Positions 30,600-41,284 of a stretch of DNA of 64,000 bases are shown piece by piece. Position 1 is the first letter of the stretch, and the number at the start of each line of letters is the position of its first letter. Source of the stretch: Sphingobium vermicomposti (GTDB lineage Bacteria > Pseudomonadota > Alphaproteobacteria > Sphingomonadales > Sphingomonadaceae). The stretch is from the NCBI RefSeq assembly GCF_011762025.1, contig NZ_JAASQR010000002.1, forward strand, positions 434,001 through 498,000, written 5' to 3'. Under the pieces are notes generated by a model, which saw only the letters and a list, made by a program, of their open reading frames with translations, was not told the origin of the DNA and searched no databases. The translations under genes and the position numbers were made by a program.

Positions 30600-32344
30600 A
30601 CCAGCGCCTTCGCCTCGTCGGACATGATGCCTTCCACCTGGCTGGGATCGAGCAGCATGTCGGTATGCGCCGCGCCCGACGGGATCATCGGGAAGCAGTT
30701 GGAAAGCTTCGCCACGCGGCAGTCCACGATCACCGGGCCGGGCGTGTCGATCATCTGACGGATGCCGGCTTCCAGTTCCTGCGGTCCTTCGATGCGGATG
30801 CCGGTCCAGCCATAGGCTTCGGCCAACTTCACAAAGTCGGGCAAGCTGTCCGAATAGCTGTTGGAATAGCGGCTTTCATAGGTCAGTTCCTGCCACTGGC
30901 GGACCATGCCCATATATTCATTGTTGAGGATGAATATCTTCACCGGCAGGCGATACTGGCTGGCCGTCCCCATTTCCTGAATGTTCATCTGGATCGACGC
31001 ATCGCCCGCGATGCAGACCACCAGGCTGTCGGGGTTGCCGACCTGCGCGCCGATGGCGGCGGGGAAGCCATAGCCCATGGTGCCCAGGCCGCCAGAGGTC
31101 AGCCACTTGTTGGGCGCGTCAAAGCCGAAATGCTGAGCCGCCCACATCTGATGCTGGCCCACTTCGGTGGTGATGATAACATCCTCTGCCGAACGCGACG
31201 CCTTGTAGAGCTGCGCGATCGCCTCTTGCGGCATGATCTCTTCCCGGCTTTCGGGATAGGCCAGGCTGTTGCGGGCGCGCCAGCCTTCGATCCGGGCCCA
31301 CCATTCCGACAGGTCAGCCGTCTTGTGGTCCCGTTCTTTCCACAGGGCGATCATGTCGGTCAGGGCGCTGCCGACGTCCGCTATGACGGGCAGGTCGACG
31401 GCAACCGTCTTGTTGACGGAGCTGCGGTCGATGTCGATGTGGATTTTCGTACTATGGGGCGCGAAGGCATCCAGGCGACCGGTGACGCGGTCGTCGAAGC
31501 GAGCACCGACGCACAGGATCACGTCGGCCTTGTTCATCGCCCAATTGGCTTCATAGGTGCCATGCATGCCCAACATGCCCAGCCATTGCGGCCCGGATGC
31601 GGGGTAGGCACCCAGGCCCATCAGCGTGGAGGTCACAGGCGCGCCGGTCAGCGCGGCCAGTTCCCGCAACAAGGTGGACGCTTCCGGCCCGGAATTGATC
31701 ACGCCGCCGCCGGTATAGAGGACCGGGCGCTCCGCCGCCGCGAGCAATTCGACCGCTTTTGCAATGGCGGCAGGATCCGCCTTGGTCTGGGGACGATAGC
31801 TTGCATGTTCCAGCCGTTCGGGCCGTTCGTAACGCGCGGTCGCGACCTGAACATTTTTGGGAATGTCGACGACGACGGGACCGGGGCGGCCGGTGGTCGC
31901 GATATGAAACGCCTCATGAACGACGCCCGCGAGCTTGGCCGGGTCCTTCACCAGATAATTATGCTTCGAACAATGACGCGTGATGCCGATGGTGTCCGCT
32001 TCCTGGAAAGCGTCGGTGCCGATCAGCTGCGTCGCGACCTGCCCGGTGATGACGACCATCGGGATTGAATCCATCAGCGCGTCGGTGATGCCGGTGACAG
32101 CGTTGGTCGCGCCGGGGCCAGAGGTGACGAGCACGACGCCGGGCTTGCCGGTCGAACGGGCATAGCCTTCCGCCATATGGGTCGCGCCCTGTTCGTGACG
32201 GACGAGGACGTGGCGGATTTTTGGATGATCGAAGAGTGCATCGTAGATGGGCAAAACCGCGCCGCCCGGATAGCCGAACACGACTTCGACCCCTAGGTCG
32301 ATCAGGCACTCAACCAGTATGTCCGCGCCGCTCTTTTCGGCCAC
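30596..32344 (-). CDS. ilvB: Acetolactate synthase large (catalytic) subunit
   Basis: The catalytic, thiamine-diphosphate-dependent subunit of acetohydroxyacid synthase. The N-terminal PYR domain has VFGYPGGAVLPIYDAL and RHEQGATHMAEGYARSTGKPG (catalytic Glu). The ThDP-binding motif GDASIQMNIQEMGTASQYRLPVKIFILNNEYMGMVRQWQ is present in the C-terminal part. At 582 residues it has normal length. The start is GTG with GGAAGG eight bases upstream. A probable promoter lies 67-96 bases upstream. No branched-chain leader peptide is visible. Confidence 0.97.
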   Translation of the reverse strand: MAEKSGADILVECLIDLGVEVVFGYPGGAVLPIYDALFDHPKIRHVLVRHEQGATHMAEGYARSTGKPGVVLVTSGPGATNAVTGITDALMDSIPMVVITGQVATQLIGTDAFQEADTIGITRHCSKHNYLVKDPAKLAGVVHEAFHIATTGRPGPVVVDIPKNVQVATARYERPERLEHASYRPQTKADPAAIAKAVELLAAAERPVLYTGGGVINSGPEASTLLRELAALTGAPVTSTLMGLGAYPASGPQWLGMLGMHGTYEANWAMNKADVILCVGARFDDRVTGRLDAFAPHSTKIHIDIDRSSVNKTVAVDLPVIADVGSALTDMIALWKERDHKTADLSEWWARIEGWRARNSLAYPESREEIMPQEAIAQLYKASRSAEDVIITTEVGQHQMWAAQHFGFDAPNKWLTSGGLGTMGYGFPAAIGAQVGNPDSLVVCIAGDASIQMNIQEMGTASQYRLPVKIFILNNEYMGMVRQWQELTYESRYSNSYSDSLPDFVKLAEAYGWTGIRIEGPQELEAGIRQMIDTPGPVIVDCRVAKLSNCFPMIPSGAAHTDMLLDPSQVEGIMSDEAKALV

Positions 32345-32411
32345 GATGAAATCCTTCCGCTATGCAGGTTGCGCCCTCTGCTCCAGATGAGAAGCGAAGG
32401 CAAGGTCGGTG

Positions 32412-32440
32412 CCTCTATTAGACATAAAATGGCTAGTCAA
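32412..32440 (-). promoter_or_regulatory. ilvB: Candidate promoter of ilvB
   Basis: On the minus strand TTGACT (32435-32440) is followed after 17 bases by TAGAGG (32412-32417). The -35 is good and the -10 weak; TAATAG three bases earlier is an alternative. It lies within the 99-bp miaA-ilvB gap. Confidence 0.4.
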
Positions 32441-32443
32441 CAC

Positions 32444-33388
32444 CTAACAGCGTAATTTAATTACCATATGGTCGACGATTTTATCATCAATTTGCCCAAT
32501 TTCACGCTGCCAGTCCGTGGGGGGCTGTCGGGAAAACCAGGTATATTGGCGTTTGGCATATTGGCGGGTGGCGATGCGGCCGCGATCCAGCATGGTTGCC
32601 CGGTCCATCTCTCCCCGCAGCCAGCCCGCAATCTCTGGCACGCCGATAGCTCGCATGACAGGAAGGTCGGGGGAAAGATTACGGGCTATGAGGGCTTCCA
32701 CTTCCTGGACGCCGCCGCCGGTCACCATCTGTTCGAAGCGGCGGTCACATCGGTCGATCAGCCAGTCGCGCGGGGGCAGCAGGATCAAGGGGGTAAGCCT
32801 GACCTGGTCCGCGATCCCGCCGCTCTTGTGCAATTGCCAGTCGGTGAGCGTCCGACCGGTGGATCGCACGACCTCCAGCGCGCGGGCGACCCGGTTGGTG
32901 TCGGCGGCGGCCAAGCGTGCGGCGGCCTGCGGATCTTCGCGGGTCAGCGCAATGTGCGCCTCAGCCACGGGCAACGCGCGCACTTCCGCGCGGATGGCGG
33001 GGTCAATGTCCGGCACCGGCGCAATTCCATCAAGCAGGGTGCGAATATATAGACCGGTGCCGCCCACCAGGATCGGAAGCCGCCCTTCGTCATGGGCTTG
33101 GCGGATTTCGGCGCGCGCCTCGGCGGCCCAGCGGGCGGCGGTGCAGGCCTGCGCGCCATCTATATGGCCGAAGAGGCGATGAGGAATGTCACCCATTTCC
33201 TGCGCGTTGGGCCGAGCGGACAGGATTTGAAGGTCGGCATAGACTTGGCTGGCGTCGGCGTTGATGACGATCCCATTCGCTTTCCGGGCGAGCGCGATGG
33301 CGAGCGCGCTCTTGCCGCTGGCGGTGGGTCCGGCAATAAGCGCCACGCGCGGGCGGGATTCGCGCATTTGTGTTTCGGGAGTTTCCAT
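32444..33388 (-). CDS. miaA: tRNA dimethylallyltransferase
   Basis: MiaA transfers a dimethylallyl group to A37 of tRNAs reading UNN codons. The P-loop is [18 protein letters not shown] near the N-terminus. Other hallmarks are [36 protein letters not shown] and [19 protein letters not shown]. At 314 residues it is normal. The annotated ATG at 33388 overlaps the divergent serB ATG by two bases; a second ATG seven codons in (33367) is possible. Confidence 0.95.
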   Translation of the reverse strand: METPETQMRESRPRVALIAGPTASGKSALAIALARKANGIVINADASQVYADLQILSARPNAQEMGDIPHRLFGHIDGAQACTAARWAAEARAEIRQAHDEGRLPILVGGTGLYIRTLLDGIAPVPDIDPAIRAEVRALPVAEAHIALTREDPQAAARLAAADTNRVARALEVVRSTGRTLTDWQLHKSGGIADQVRLTPLILLPPRDWLIDRCDRRFEQMVTGGGVQEVEALIARNLSPDLPVMRAIGVPEIAGWLRGEMDRATMLDRGRIATRQYAKRQYTWFSRQPPTDWQREIGQIDDKIVDHMVIKLRC

Positions 33389-34265
33389 GTTCGTCGCGAC
33401 CTTAGTGGCAAGTGCGGCCTTGAGTCAGGAAGATATTGCGGAGGCGGTTCGTCGGCTGACGCAAGTGGGCTGCGCACCGGGCGATAGCGTCTGGCTGGAC
33501 GAAGGCAAGGCAGCCGACATTTTCTGCGGGGCGGGGCCGACAGCGGCGCGCGCTGCGCTTTCCGGGCTGGGGCAGGGGATCGATGCGATCGTCCAGCCCG
33601 TGGCTAATCGTGAAAAGAAGCTGCTGATCGCCGACATGGATTCCACCATGATCACCGTGGAGTGCATCGATGAGTTGGCGGACTATGCCGGGATAAAGCC
33701 GCAGATTGCGGACATTACGGAACGGGCGATGCGTGGCGAACTGGATTTTGCCGGTGCGCTGCATGAACGGGTCGCGCTGCTCAAGGGGCTTGACGATGCC
33801 GCGATCGACCGTTGCCGGGTGGAGCGCGTGAAGATCATGCCCGGTGCTAAAGTTCTGGTCCGCACGATGAAGGCGCGCGGCGCGCGGGCGTTGCTGGTTT
33901 CGGGAGGTTTCACTCGTTTCACGGGGCCGGTAGCCGAAGAGATCGGCTTCGACAGCGCTGTTGCCAATGTGCTGGACATAGCTGATGGCGCATTGACCGG
34001 CACGGTGGCCCTGCCCATCGTGGACGCTGCGCGCAAGCGCGCCGAACTGGAGAAAGCCATCGAGGGCGGTATCGACCGCACCCTCACGCTGGCGGTCGGC
34101 GATGGCGCGAATGACATTCCGATGATCCAGGCGGCAGGCCTGGGCGTTGCCTATCATGCCAAGCCCAAGACGAGGGAGGCCGCAGCTGCCGAGATTGTCC
34201 ATGGCGACCTTTCCGTGCTGCTCTACGCCCAGGGCATAGCCTCCACGCACTGGGTTCATGATTGA
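33387..34265 (+). CDS. serB: Phosphoserine phosphatase
   Basis: SerB is the last enzyme of serine synthesis, a HAD-superfamily phosphatase of 292 residues. Motif I is [21 protein letters not shown] (nucleophile first Asp of DMDST). Motif II is [12 protein letters not shown] and motif III/IV is [20 protein letters not shown]. The N-terminal ~80 residues are a small extension typical of proteobacterial SerB. The open frame extends to 33261, but that part is antisense to miaA; the ATG at 33387 is used. Confidence 0.95.
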   Translation: MFVATLVASAALSQEDIAEAVRRLTQVGCAPGDSVWLDEGKAADIFCGAGPTAARAALSGLGQGIDAIVQPVANREKKLLIADMDSTMITVECIDELADYAGIKPQIADITERAMRGELDFAGALHERVALLKGLDDAAIDRCRVERVKIMPGAKVLVRTMKARGARALLVSGGFTRFTGPVAEEIGFDSAVANVLDIADGALTGTVALPIVDAARKRAELEKAIEGGIDRTLTLAVGDGANDIPMIQAAGLGVAYHAKPKTREAAAAEIVHGDLSVLLYAQGIASTHWVHD

Positions 34266-34359
34266 ACAAGGAGCGGTCGGACCTGAGCCATTACGGCTGA
34301 TTGCACGTTGAGCACTTGCTCCGTCATTGCGACAGGTTCGTGCTGAGGCGCAGCGAAAC

Positions 34360-34836
34360 TCAAAAGCCCGCCATCAGCCCATCGATCGCGCCTTGCAGGA
34401 TATAGCTAGCGGCAAGTTTGTCGACCAGTTCGCTGCGCCGGGCGCGGCTGGCGTCCGCTTCCAGCAATGTGCGGGTGACGGCCTGCGTCGACCAGCGTTC
34501 GTCCCACAACAGGATCGGTCGGCCAAGGTCGGCGATGTTGCGCGCAAAGGCGCGGCTCGCCTGGCTGCGCGGACTTTCGCCACCGTCGAGGTTCAACGGC
34601 AGGCCGATGACAATGCCCTTCACCTGCTGCTGTTCGATAAAGGCGGTCAGCGCGATCTTGTCCTTGCTGAACTTGCCGCGAGCGACTGTATGGGCCGGGC
34701 TGGCGATGGACCAGCCAGCATCGCAGAGGGCCAGGCCGATCGTCTTCGTCCCCACGTCCATGCCCAGCAGCCGCCCACCCTGCGGCAAAGCCTCGCGAAA
34801 ATCGGCGCGATGATGCGTAATCAGGGATAAAGTCAT
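34360..34836 (-). CDS. ruvX: Putative pre-16S rRNA nuclease YqgF/RuvX
   Basis: A 158-residue RNase H-fold protein of the YqgF family, which acts in 16S rRNA 5'-end processing. The catalytic Asp is in [17 protein letters not shown] near residue 25. [15 protein letters not shown] is the conserved second strand, and [19 protein letters not shown] supplies Glu; the late Asp is in [16 protein letters not shown]. The ATG at 34836 overlaps the stop of the DUF3089 gene (ATGA at 34833-34836). Confidence 0.92.
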   Translation of the reverse strand: MTLSLITHHRADFREALPQGGRLLGMDVGTKTIGLALCDAGWSIASPAHTVARGKFSKDKIALTAFIEQQQVKGIVIGLPLNLDGGESPRSQASRAFARNIADLGRPILLWDERWSTQAVTRTLLEADASRARRSELVDKLAASYILQGAIDGLMAGF

Positions 34837-35966
34837 GATCTCAGAAATGCCGCCAACCGCTGTCGCGCGTCTTCCCGCACGTCGCCCCAAAAGAGGCTGT
34901 AGTCATAGACGTGATAGTTGTTGCCGGGCAAGGTGAACGGCCCCATGTCGATTGGGTCCCCGATCATCAAAATGCCGCGGGCGTCGCACCGGGCAGGCAC
35001 TATCCCTTTGATCAGGCGCGGCGGTCCCGCTTCGTCACGGCTGTCCAGAGTTCCGCGGCTCGCACGCGCCGGAGCGGCCCCGTTCAAAGTGCCGGTGATC
35101 GGGTTGGTGCACAGCATATGCGTGCCCTTGCGGGTGCTGCCCGCGTAGCCCGTCTTGCGCTCAAAGCTTTCGATCATGGGCGACGGTTCGGCAGGTTCGG
35201 CATAGCTTTGCCAGCTGACCAGGCAATGCGCCTGATTGCGACGTGCGCAGGCGGGCAGGCCCAGTACGGGAAGGTCTGCCTCGACCGAAACGGGCCATCC
35301 GACCGCGTAGACGGCGGCGACCCGGTCTGCGACCGGCTTGCCTGCCACCTGCTCCCGCAACAACTGGAGCAAATGACGCGACCCCTGGCTATGCCCGGCG
35401 AGGATCAGCGGGCCGGTGGGATTGGCCTTGATGAAGGCGGCAAAGGCCTGCACCACATCGCCATATGCGGCGGCCAGCGCCTGATCTCCAGCCGGTTCGC
35501 TAGTCAGGAATGCGCCGAAATTGGCTTGGCGGTAACGCGGCACCCAAATGTCGCCGACCGCGTTGAAGGCGCTCGCCTGGTCTTGAACAAAGTGCCGGGC
35601 GGTCGCGAGCGAACCCTTGTCGCTCAGGCGCATGTTCCAGTGCGCGCCGCTGAACGTGGTGATGTAGGATGTGGGGTGGATGAAGAAGACCGCCGCCTTC
35701 TGCGCGACGGGAGCGTCCTTCAACCCTTCGGGCCGCCAGAGCGCCGGATTGTCTTTGGCTATGTCGGGGCGGGCGATCCACATTGCGCGGTCGTCATAAG
35801 CGTTGGCGGGTAGCGGGGCGAGCGGGGCGAATGCTTCACGCGGAACCATGACCGCGCGGATCAGCTGCATGCCCCAGATGCGATATGCCAGCAACGCCGC
35901 CAGGACCAGCACGATCAGGCTGGCGACGACGTACAGAAACTTGCGGGCCAAGGCTTTGCTCTCCAT
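34833..35966 (-). CDS. DUF3089 alpha/beta-hydrolase-like protein
   Basis: A ~377-residue membrane-anchored hydrolase-like protein of the DUF3089 family. The N-terminus has one transmembrane helix ([23 protein letters not shown]). The body has [13 protein letters not shown], a [13 protein letters not shown] nucleophile elbow (Ser of GxSxG) and [19 protein letters not shown] near the end. The substrate is unknown; the family is predicted to be esterase-like. The ATG at 35966 (MESKALAR) puts the anchor at the N-terminus; the open frame continues to 36077. Confidence 0.85.
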   Translation of the reverse strand: MESKALARKFLYVVASLIVLVLAALLAYRIWGMQLIRAVMVPREAFAPLAPLPANAYDDRAMWIARPDIAKDNPALWRPEGLKDAPVAQKAAVFFIHPTSYITTFSGAHWNMRLSDKGSLATARHFVQDQASAFNAVGDIWVPRYRQANFGAFLTSEPAGDQALAAAYGDVVQAFAAFIKANPTGPLILAGHSQGSRHLLQLLREQVAGKPVADRVAAVYAVGWPVSVEADLPVLGLPACARRNQAHCLVSWQSYAEPAEPSPMIESFERKTGYAGSTRKGTHMLCTNPITGTLNGAAPARASRGTLDSRDEAGPPRLIKGIVPARCDARGILMIGDPIDMGPFTLPGNNYHVYDYSLFWGDVREDARQRLAAFLRS

Positions 35967-36075
35967 CAGTTGGCAGCGCCTCATAGCCTGCTTCTCGCGG
36001 CGCTGTCTGGCGCAGGTGGTTGTGACGCGCAAGTGCGGACTTGAAGCGGGCGTAAGCGGGTGGTAGCGGCGGCCC

Positions 36076-36363
36076 ATGTCGATAGACCTTCAGACCGTGA
36101 AAAAGATCGCCAGCCTCTCGCGCATTTCGGTGACCGACGCCGAAGCGGAAGCCATGGTGCCGGAACTCAACAACATCCTTGGCTGGGTGGAGCAACTGGG
36201 CGAGGTGGACGTGACCGGCGTGGAGCCGATGACGGCCGTCATTCCTAATCATCAGCGCCTGCGTGAAGATGCGGTGACGGACGGTAACGTCCGCGACCGG
36301 GTGCTGGCCAATGCGCCCCAGGCGGAACATGGGTTCTTTGCGGTGCCTAAAGTCATTGAATAA
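36076..36363 (+). CDS. gatC: Aspartyl/glutamyl-tRNA amidotransferase subunit C
   Basis: GatC, 95 residues, stabilises the GatA-GatB complex that converts Glu-tRNA(Gln) or Asp-tRNA(Asn) to the amide. The signature is [26 protein letters not shown] and [17 protein letters not shown], with the C-terminal [17 protein letters not shown]. It starts the gatC-gatA-gatB operon. The gap to gatA is occupied by a palindrome. Confidence 0.96.
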   Translation: MSIDLQTVKKIASLSRISVTDAEAEAMVPELNNILGWVEQLGEVDVTGVEPMTAVIPNHQRLREDAVTDGNVRDRVLANAPQAEHGFFAVPKVIE

Positions 36364-36374
36364 CATTTGTTATT

Positions 36375-36452
36375 CCGTTCGCCCTGAGCTTGTCGAAGGG
36401 CTCTACTTCTCTTCAAGAAAGGACTGGGCTTCGACAAGCTCAGCCCGAACGG
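36375..36452. repeat. REP-like inverted repeat, family B, gatC-gatA gap
   Basis: Arms 36375-36400 (starting CCGTTCGCCCTGAGCTTGTC) and 36426-36452 are complementary except for a few GC/GC changes, around a 25-base spacer. The palindrome is a well-known type in sphingomonads. It fills most of the 99-bp gatC-gatA gap and would form a hairpin in the operon message, ending 10 bases before the gatA start. Confidence 0.85.
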
Positions 36453-36462
36453 GAAAAAGAGT

Positions 36463-37947
36463 TTGACCGATCTTACCGACCTTACCGTAGCCGACATTCG
36501 CGACGGCTTTCGTGCAGGCGACTTTTCCGCGCGCGAAGTGGCGGAGGCGTTCAATGCCAATGTCGCCGGTGCCAAGGCGCTGAACGCCTTTATCGTCGAA
36601 ACGCCGGAAAAGGCGCTGGAAGCCGCAGACGCCGCCGACAAGGCTAAGGCCGCGGGTGAACCGTTAAAGCCGCTTTCGGGCGTGCCGATCGGCATGAAGG
36701 ACCTGTTCTGCACCGAAGGCGTGCAGACGACGGCGGCCAGTCACATGCTGGAAGGCTTCACGCCGACCTATGAATCCACGGTGTCGAAAAAGCTGTGGGA
36801 TGCGGGCGCGGGGATGCTTGGGAAGCTGAACCTTGACCAGTTCGCCATGGGATCATCAAACGAAACCAGCTATTTTGGCAATGTGATCTCGCCCTGGCGG
36901 CGGGGTGATGGTGATACTGCTGCGCTCGCGCCGGGCGGTTCTTCAGGCGGTTCGTCTTCAGCTATCGCCGCACGGCTGTGCCCGGCGGCGACCGGCACCG
37001 ATACGGGCGGTTCGATCCGCCAGCCTGCGGCCTTTACCGGCATTTCGGGGATCAAGCCTACCTATGGCCGATGCTCGCGCTGGGGTATCGTGGCGTTCGC
37101 GTCATCGCTGGATCAGGCCGGGCCGATGGCGCGGACGGTGCGCGACAATGCGATCCTGCTGGAGACGATGGCGGGATTTGACCCCAAGGATTCGACCTCG
37201 CTCGATCTGGCGGTGCCGCAGTGGGAAGCCGGTTTGTCGAGCAATCTCAAAGGCAAGACGGTCGGGATTCCCAAGGAATATCGCCCTGACGGCCTGAACG
37301 CGGAAATCTCCGCGATGTGGGATCGCGGGATAGACTGGCTGAAAGATGCGGGCGCGGAAGTGGTGGAGGTTTCGCTGCCCCACACCAGATATGCGCTGCC
37401 GACCTATTATATCATCGCCCCGGCTGAGGCTTCTTCGAACCTCGCCCGCTATGATGGCGTGCGTTATGGTCAGCGCGACCTGCCCGATGGGGCGGGCTTG
37501 CAGGACATGTATGCCGCGACCCGCGCCCTGGGCTTTGGGCCAGAGGTCAAGCGCCGCATCATGATCGGCACCTATGTGCTGTCGGCAGGCTTTTACGACG
37601 CCTATTATACGCAGGCGCAGAAGGTCCGGGCGCTGATCGCGCGCGATTTCGAGCAGGCTTTTGAGAAGTGTGACCTGCTGCTGACGCCGACCGCGCCGAG
37701 CGCGTCCTTCGCGCTGGGGGAGAAGCAGGCCGACCCGCTGGCCATGTATCTGAATGACGTCTTCACCGTGCCTGCCTCGCTGGCCGGGTTGCCCGCCATG
37801 GCGGTGCCGGGCGGGCTGGACGGGCAGGGGTTACCGTTGGGCTTGCAGATTATCGGCAGGGCACTGGACGAGCAGACTGTGCTCAATGCGGGCCTGGCGA
37901 TCGAAGAGCGTGCGGGCTTCACGGCGCGGCCGGGCAAGTGGTGGTAA
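36463..37947 (+). CDS. gatA: Aspartyl/glutamyl-tRNA amidotransferase subunit A
   Basis: GatA is the amidase-family glutaminase of the complex. The Ser-cisSer-Lys triad uses Lys in [15 protein letters not shown], Ser in [16 protein letters not shown] and the nucleophile Ser in [40 protein letters not shown] is also characteristic. At 494 residues it is normal. The start is TTG at 36463, ten bases after the palindrome arm; GGGAAAAAGAG upstream gives only a weak ribosome site. A nearly identical palindrome type follows at 37956. Confidence 0.96.
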   Translation: MTDLTDLTVADIRDGFRAGDFSAREVAEAFNANVAGAKALNAFIVETPEKALEAADAADKAKAAGEPLKPLSGVPIGMKDLFCTEGVQTTAASHMLEGFTPTYESTVSKKLWDAGAGMLGKLNLDQFAMGSSNETSYFGNVISPWRRGDGDTAALAPGGSSGGSSSAIAARLCPAATGTDTGGSIRQPAAFTGISGIKPTYGRCSRWGIVAFASSLDQAGPMARTVRDNAILLETMAGFDPKDSTSLDLAVPQWEAGLSSNLKGKTVGIPKEYRPDGLNAEISAMWDRGIDWLKDAGAEVVEVSLPHTRYALPTYYIIAPAEASSNLARYDGVRYGQRDLPDGAGLQDMYAATRALGFGPEVKRRIMIGTYVLSAGFYDAYYTQAQKVRALIARDFEQAFEKCDLLLTPTAPSASFALGEKQADPLAMYLNDVFTVPASLAGLPAMAVPGGLDGQGLPLGLQIIGRALDEQTVLNAGLAIEERAGFTARPGKWW

Positions 37948-37955
37948 GCCGTTAT

Positions 37956-38058
37956 CCGTTCGCCCTGTTTGACGCGAGCCACTTGTCTCGCTCAAATGTC
38001 AAAGGGCCGTTTTTCTCTTCAAAGAAGGACTGGGCTTCGACAAGCTCAGCCCGAACGG
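37956..38058. repeat. Disrupted family B palindrome with nested palindrome, gatA-gatB gap
   Basis: Left arm start (CCGTTCGCCCTG, 37956-37967) and intact right arm (38032-38058) match family B. Within the left arm the middle is replaced by a smaller inverted repeat (TTTGACGCGAG / CTCGCTCAAA, 37968-37996). The spacer TTCTCTTCAAAGAAGGACT resembles that of the first copy. Confidence 0.75.
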
Positions 38059-38068
38059 AAGTAAATTT

Positions 38069-39565
38069 ATGAGTGAATATCGCATTCAGGGCGCAACCGG
38101 CGAGTGGGAGGTCGTGATCGGCCTGGAAGTCCATGCGCAGGTGACCAGCCAGGCGAAGCTCTTTTCCGGCGCTGCCACCGCTTTTGGTGCAGAGCCGAAT
38201 ACGCAGGTTTCGCTGGTCGATGCGGCCATGCCCGGCATGCTACCCGTACCGAACCGGGAGTGCATTCGTCAGGCGGTGCGCACCGGCATGGCGATCAATG
38301 CCAACGTCAACAAATGGTCGCGCTTCGATCGCAAGAATTACTTCTACGCCGATCTGCCGCAGGGCTATCAGATCAGCCAGCTCTACCACCCGCTGGTGGG
38401 AGAGGGGGAGATCGAAATCAACCTCGACGAGAAGAACCCCGACGCGGAAACCAAGCGCATTGGCGTCGAACGCATCCATGTCGAACAGGATGCGGGCAAG
38501 CTGATGCATGACCAGCATCCGACGCGATCCTATGTTGATCTTAACCGTTCCGGGGTGGCGCTGATGGAAATCGTGTCCAAGCCGGATATGCGTTCTCCTG
38601 CCGAAGCAGGGGCTTATCTGTCGAAGCTGCGGACGATCCTGCGCTATGTCGGATCGTGCGACGGCAATATGGATCAGGGGTCGATGCGCGCCGACGTTAA
38701 TGTTTCCGTGCGCAAACCGGGCCATGAGTTCGGCACCCGAACTGAAACGAAGAACGTCAACTCGGTCCGCTTCGTGATGGCCGTGGTTGAATATGAAGCG
38801 AGCCGTCAGGTCGACGTGCTGGAGGCTGGCGGCAAGATCGTTCAGGAAACGCGCCTCTATGACCCGGACAAGAATGAAACGCGGTCGATGCGGTCCAAGG
38901 AAGACGCGCATGATTACCGCTATTTCCCCGACCCGGACCTGTTGCCGCTGGAACTGGACGACGCTTTTCTTGAGGAATGCCGCCAGTCGCTGCCGGAATT
39001 GCCCGACGTCAAGCGTCACCGTTATGAGGAGCAACTGGGCCTTTCCGCTTATAATGCCGCCACGCTGACCGCTGACGCGGATACGGCTCGCTGGTTCGAA
39101 GCGCTGCTGGCAGAAGCCGCGCGTATTCAGAAGAAGAGCGAAGGGGAGGTGGCCAAGGCGTCCGCCAACTGGCTGCTTTCGGAGCTTTATGGTGCGCTCA
39201 ACCGCCTGGGCAAGAGCCTTGAGGATAGCCCGGTGGGTCCTGAGGAAGGCGCGGAGCTGCTGGCCCTTGTTGCCGATGGCACGATCAGCGGCACCATCGC
39301 CAAGCAGGTGTTCGAGATCATGCTCGAAACCGGCGACCGCGCACCCAAGATCGTTGACGAAAAGGGCCTGAAGCAGACTTCGGACACCGGCGCCATCGAG
39401 GCAGCGGTTGCCAAGGTGCTGGCCGACAATGGCGACAAGGTGGAACAATATAAGTCGGGTAAGGAAGCGCTGTTCGGCTTCTTCGTCGGTCAGACGATGA
39501 AGGCGATGCAGGGGAAGGCCAACCCGCAGGTCGTCAATGACCTCGTCCGCAAGGCGCTTGCCTGA
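38069..39565 (+). CDS. gatB: Aspartyl/glutamyl-tRNA amidotransferase subunit B
   Basis: GatB phosphorylates the tRNA-bound acyl group and guides amide transfer. The start region has [21 protein letters not shown]. The catalytic cradle shows [17 protein letters not shown] and [24 protein letters not shown] is the conserved hallmark, followed by a C-terminal YqeY-like helical domain that ends [13 protein letters not shown]. At 498 residues it is normal. Together with gatC and gatA it forms the tRNA amidation operon. Confidence 0.97.
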   Translation: MSEYRIQGATGEWEVVIGLEVHAQVTSQAKLFSGAATAFGAEPNTQVSLVDAAMPGMLPVPNRECIRQAVRTGMAINANVNKWSRFDRKNYFYADLPQGYQISQLYHPLVGEGEIEINLDEKNPDAETKRIGVERIHVEQDAGKLMHDQHPTRSYVDLNRSGVALMEIVSKPDMRSPAEAGAYLSKLRTILRYVGSCDGNMDQGSMRADVNVSVRKPGHEFGTRTETKNVNSVRFVMAVVEYEASRQVDVLEAGGKIVQETRLYDPDKNETRSMRSKEDAHDYRYFPDPDLLPLELDDAFLEECRQSLPELPDVKRHRYEEQLGLSAYNAATLTADADTARWFEALLAEAARIQKKSEGEVAKASANWLLSELYGALNRLGKSLEDSPVGPEEGAELLALVADGTISGTIAKQVFEIMLETGDRAPKIVDEKGLKQTSDTGAIEAAVAKVLADNGDKVEQYKSGKEALFGFFVGQTMKAMQGKANPQVVNDLVRKALA

Positions 39566-39814
39566 AACCCGCAATGGCCGTCTAAATCCCTGAAAAGCTG
39601 GAAGCCGGGGCTTCCGGCGGCAACGGGGGGTGAATATGAAGGCATGGGGCCGCTCCCGTTTCTGGGCGCTTGTGCATTGCCAGGCGGCGTTCGGCCTGGC
39701 CTGTCGCAGGCTGGCGAATCTTCGACTTTGCTATCCAGCCGCAATGAAACGCTGCCATATGGACATCGGCCCCATTTGGTTGTTCTAGCTAGAGACTTAA
39801 CGGCCAGACGCAGG

Positions 39815-41011
39815 ATGCAGGCGACAATGCACGTAGACGAAGCGGCTGCGGAAGCAATGGGCGTTGACGCCGGGCAGCTACGCGCCTTGGCGGACGGGCT
39901 GGACCGTGCCTATGTCGCCACCGGCAAACTGCCGCACCTGCGCCTGCTGGTATCGCGCGATGAAAAGCTGTTGCTAAGCCATAGCAGCGGCGCAGCCCGC
40001 GCTACCGGCGAACCATTGCGGAATGATGCCCTTTTCCGCATAGCCTCCATGACCAAGCCGGTTACGTCCATCGCTTTCATGATGCTGGCAGAACAAGGGC
40101 TGGTGGCGCTGGACGATCCGGTCACGGCGGTGCTGCCGGAATTTGCCGGTCTGCGTGTCGGCCTGAACGGACAAACGCTTCAACGGCCCATGCGGATGAT
40201 CGATCTGCTGCGGCACACGTCCGGCCTGACTTACGGATTGCAGCAGAGAACGCTGATTGATGCGCGCTACCGCGACTTGGGCCTTGATGAGTTTCACCAG
40301 AAACGAAGCTCTGACGATTTCATCCAGACCGTGGCGAGCCTGCCGTTGGAATTTGCTCCCGGCGACCGTTGGAATTATTCCATCTCGACTGATGTGCTGG
40401 GCGTCGTTGTCGAACGGGTGAGCGGAATGGATCTGGCAGATTTCTTCGCTGAACGGATATTTCAGCCCCTCGACATGAACGACACATTCTTCGACCTGCC
40501 CGATGACAGGGTCGGCCGCATGACCGATGCATGGCAGTTGGGACCGGACGAGCGGCTTTCTTTATACGACCGGGGGGAACGGAGCAGCTGGCGGCGGGCG
40601 TCGCGCTTTCGATCGGGCGGCGGCGGCCTGATTTCGAGCGCGGATGACTATCACCGTTTCGCGCTTATGCTCCTGCGCGGCGGCGAGTTGGATGGCGTCC
40701 GGCTGTTGCGGCCAGACACGCTGTCGATCATGCATGCCAATCAATTGCCCGGCGGTGCTGACCTCGCCAGCCTGTCTTCATCCATGTTCAGTGAGGCGGA
40801 TTATGCGGGCGTGGGCTTTGGCCTGGGATTCGCCACCGATCTGGCAACCGGTGAGTTTTTTTGGGGCGGCGTGTTCTCCACCTTCTTCGTCATCCATCCC
40901 GCCGAACGAACGATCGGCATATTGATGACGCAGCATTTTCCATCCAACACATACCCCATCCGCCGCGAATTCCGCGACGGGATAAAGGCGTCGATCAAAT
41001 CGTACGTCTGA
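39815..41011 (+). CDS. Serine beta-lactamase-fold hydrolase
   Basis: A ~398-residue class C beta-lactamase/esterase-type protein. The catalytic SxxK is in FRIASMTKPVTSIAFMML. WNYSISTDVLGVVVERVSG supplies the second motif Tyr, and SGGGGLISSADDYHRFALMLL-type text follows (read as GGGGLISSADDYHRF). No signal peptide is clear with the ATG at 39815 (MQATMHV). The frame is open to 39644 but that part is not family-like. Esterase, transesterase or peptidase function is possible; a role in drug resistance is not implied. Confidence 0.88.
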   Translation: MQATMHVDEAAAEAMGVDAGQLRALADGLDRAYVATGKLPHLRLLVSRDEKLLLSHSSGAARATGEPLRNDALFRIASMTKPVTSIAFMMLAEQGLVALDDPVTAVLPEFAGLRVGLNGQTLQRPMRMIDLLRHTSGLTYGLQQRTLIDARYRDLGLDEFHQKRSSDDFIQTVASLPLEFAPGDRWNYSISTDVLGVVVERVSGMDLADFFAERIFQPLDMNDTFFDLPDDRVGRMTDAWQLGPDERLSLYDRGERSSWRRASRFRSGGGGLISSADDYHRFALMLLRGGELDGVRLLRPDTLSIMHANQLPGGADLASLSSSMFSEADYAGVGFGLGFATDLATGEFFWGGVFSTFFVIHPAERTIGILMTQHFPSNTYPIRREFRDGIKASIKSYV

Positions 41012-41100
41012 TCATGCTGCGATAGGAAATTGGCGCGGACCTATGCGCTACTCGTGCAAGGCGCCGGGCTCCGCCGCGACTTGCATGTGCCTGTTCTATA

Positions 41101-41146
41101 TGGTGAGCCCTGCTGGGTTCGAACCAGCGACCTACTGATTAAAAGT
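41101..41146. repeat. attL-like copy of the tRNA-Lys 3' end (46 bp)
   Basis: Identical over 46 bases to 62366-62411 (TGGTGAGCCCTGCTGGGTTC ... AAAAGT). It covers the tRNA from the anticodon loop to the CCA end. It lies 82 bp upstream of the open frame of the integrase gene. The tRNA 5' half is absent here, so it marks the distal element junction. Confidence 0.92.
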
Positions 41147-41284
41147 TAGCTGGTAGGGCTCAGGTGTTCTGCGGACTTTTGGCCTTCTAAGCCGCGCGAC
41201 TCGCAACACTTCGCCCACGCTGTTCCATTGATGTTCACGCAGGTCAATGTTATCGTGCTTACTGACACAGGACCTAGTAAGCAC

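Noticed and set aside
32345-32443. A leader peptide before ilvB
   Set aside because: A 21-codon frame exists but is not enriched in Val, Leu or Ile, and no attenuator hairpin is seen.
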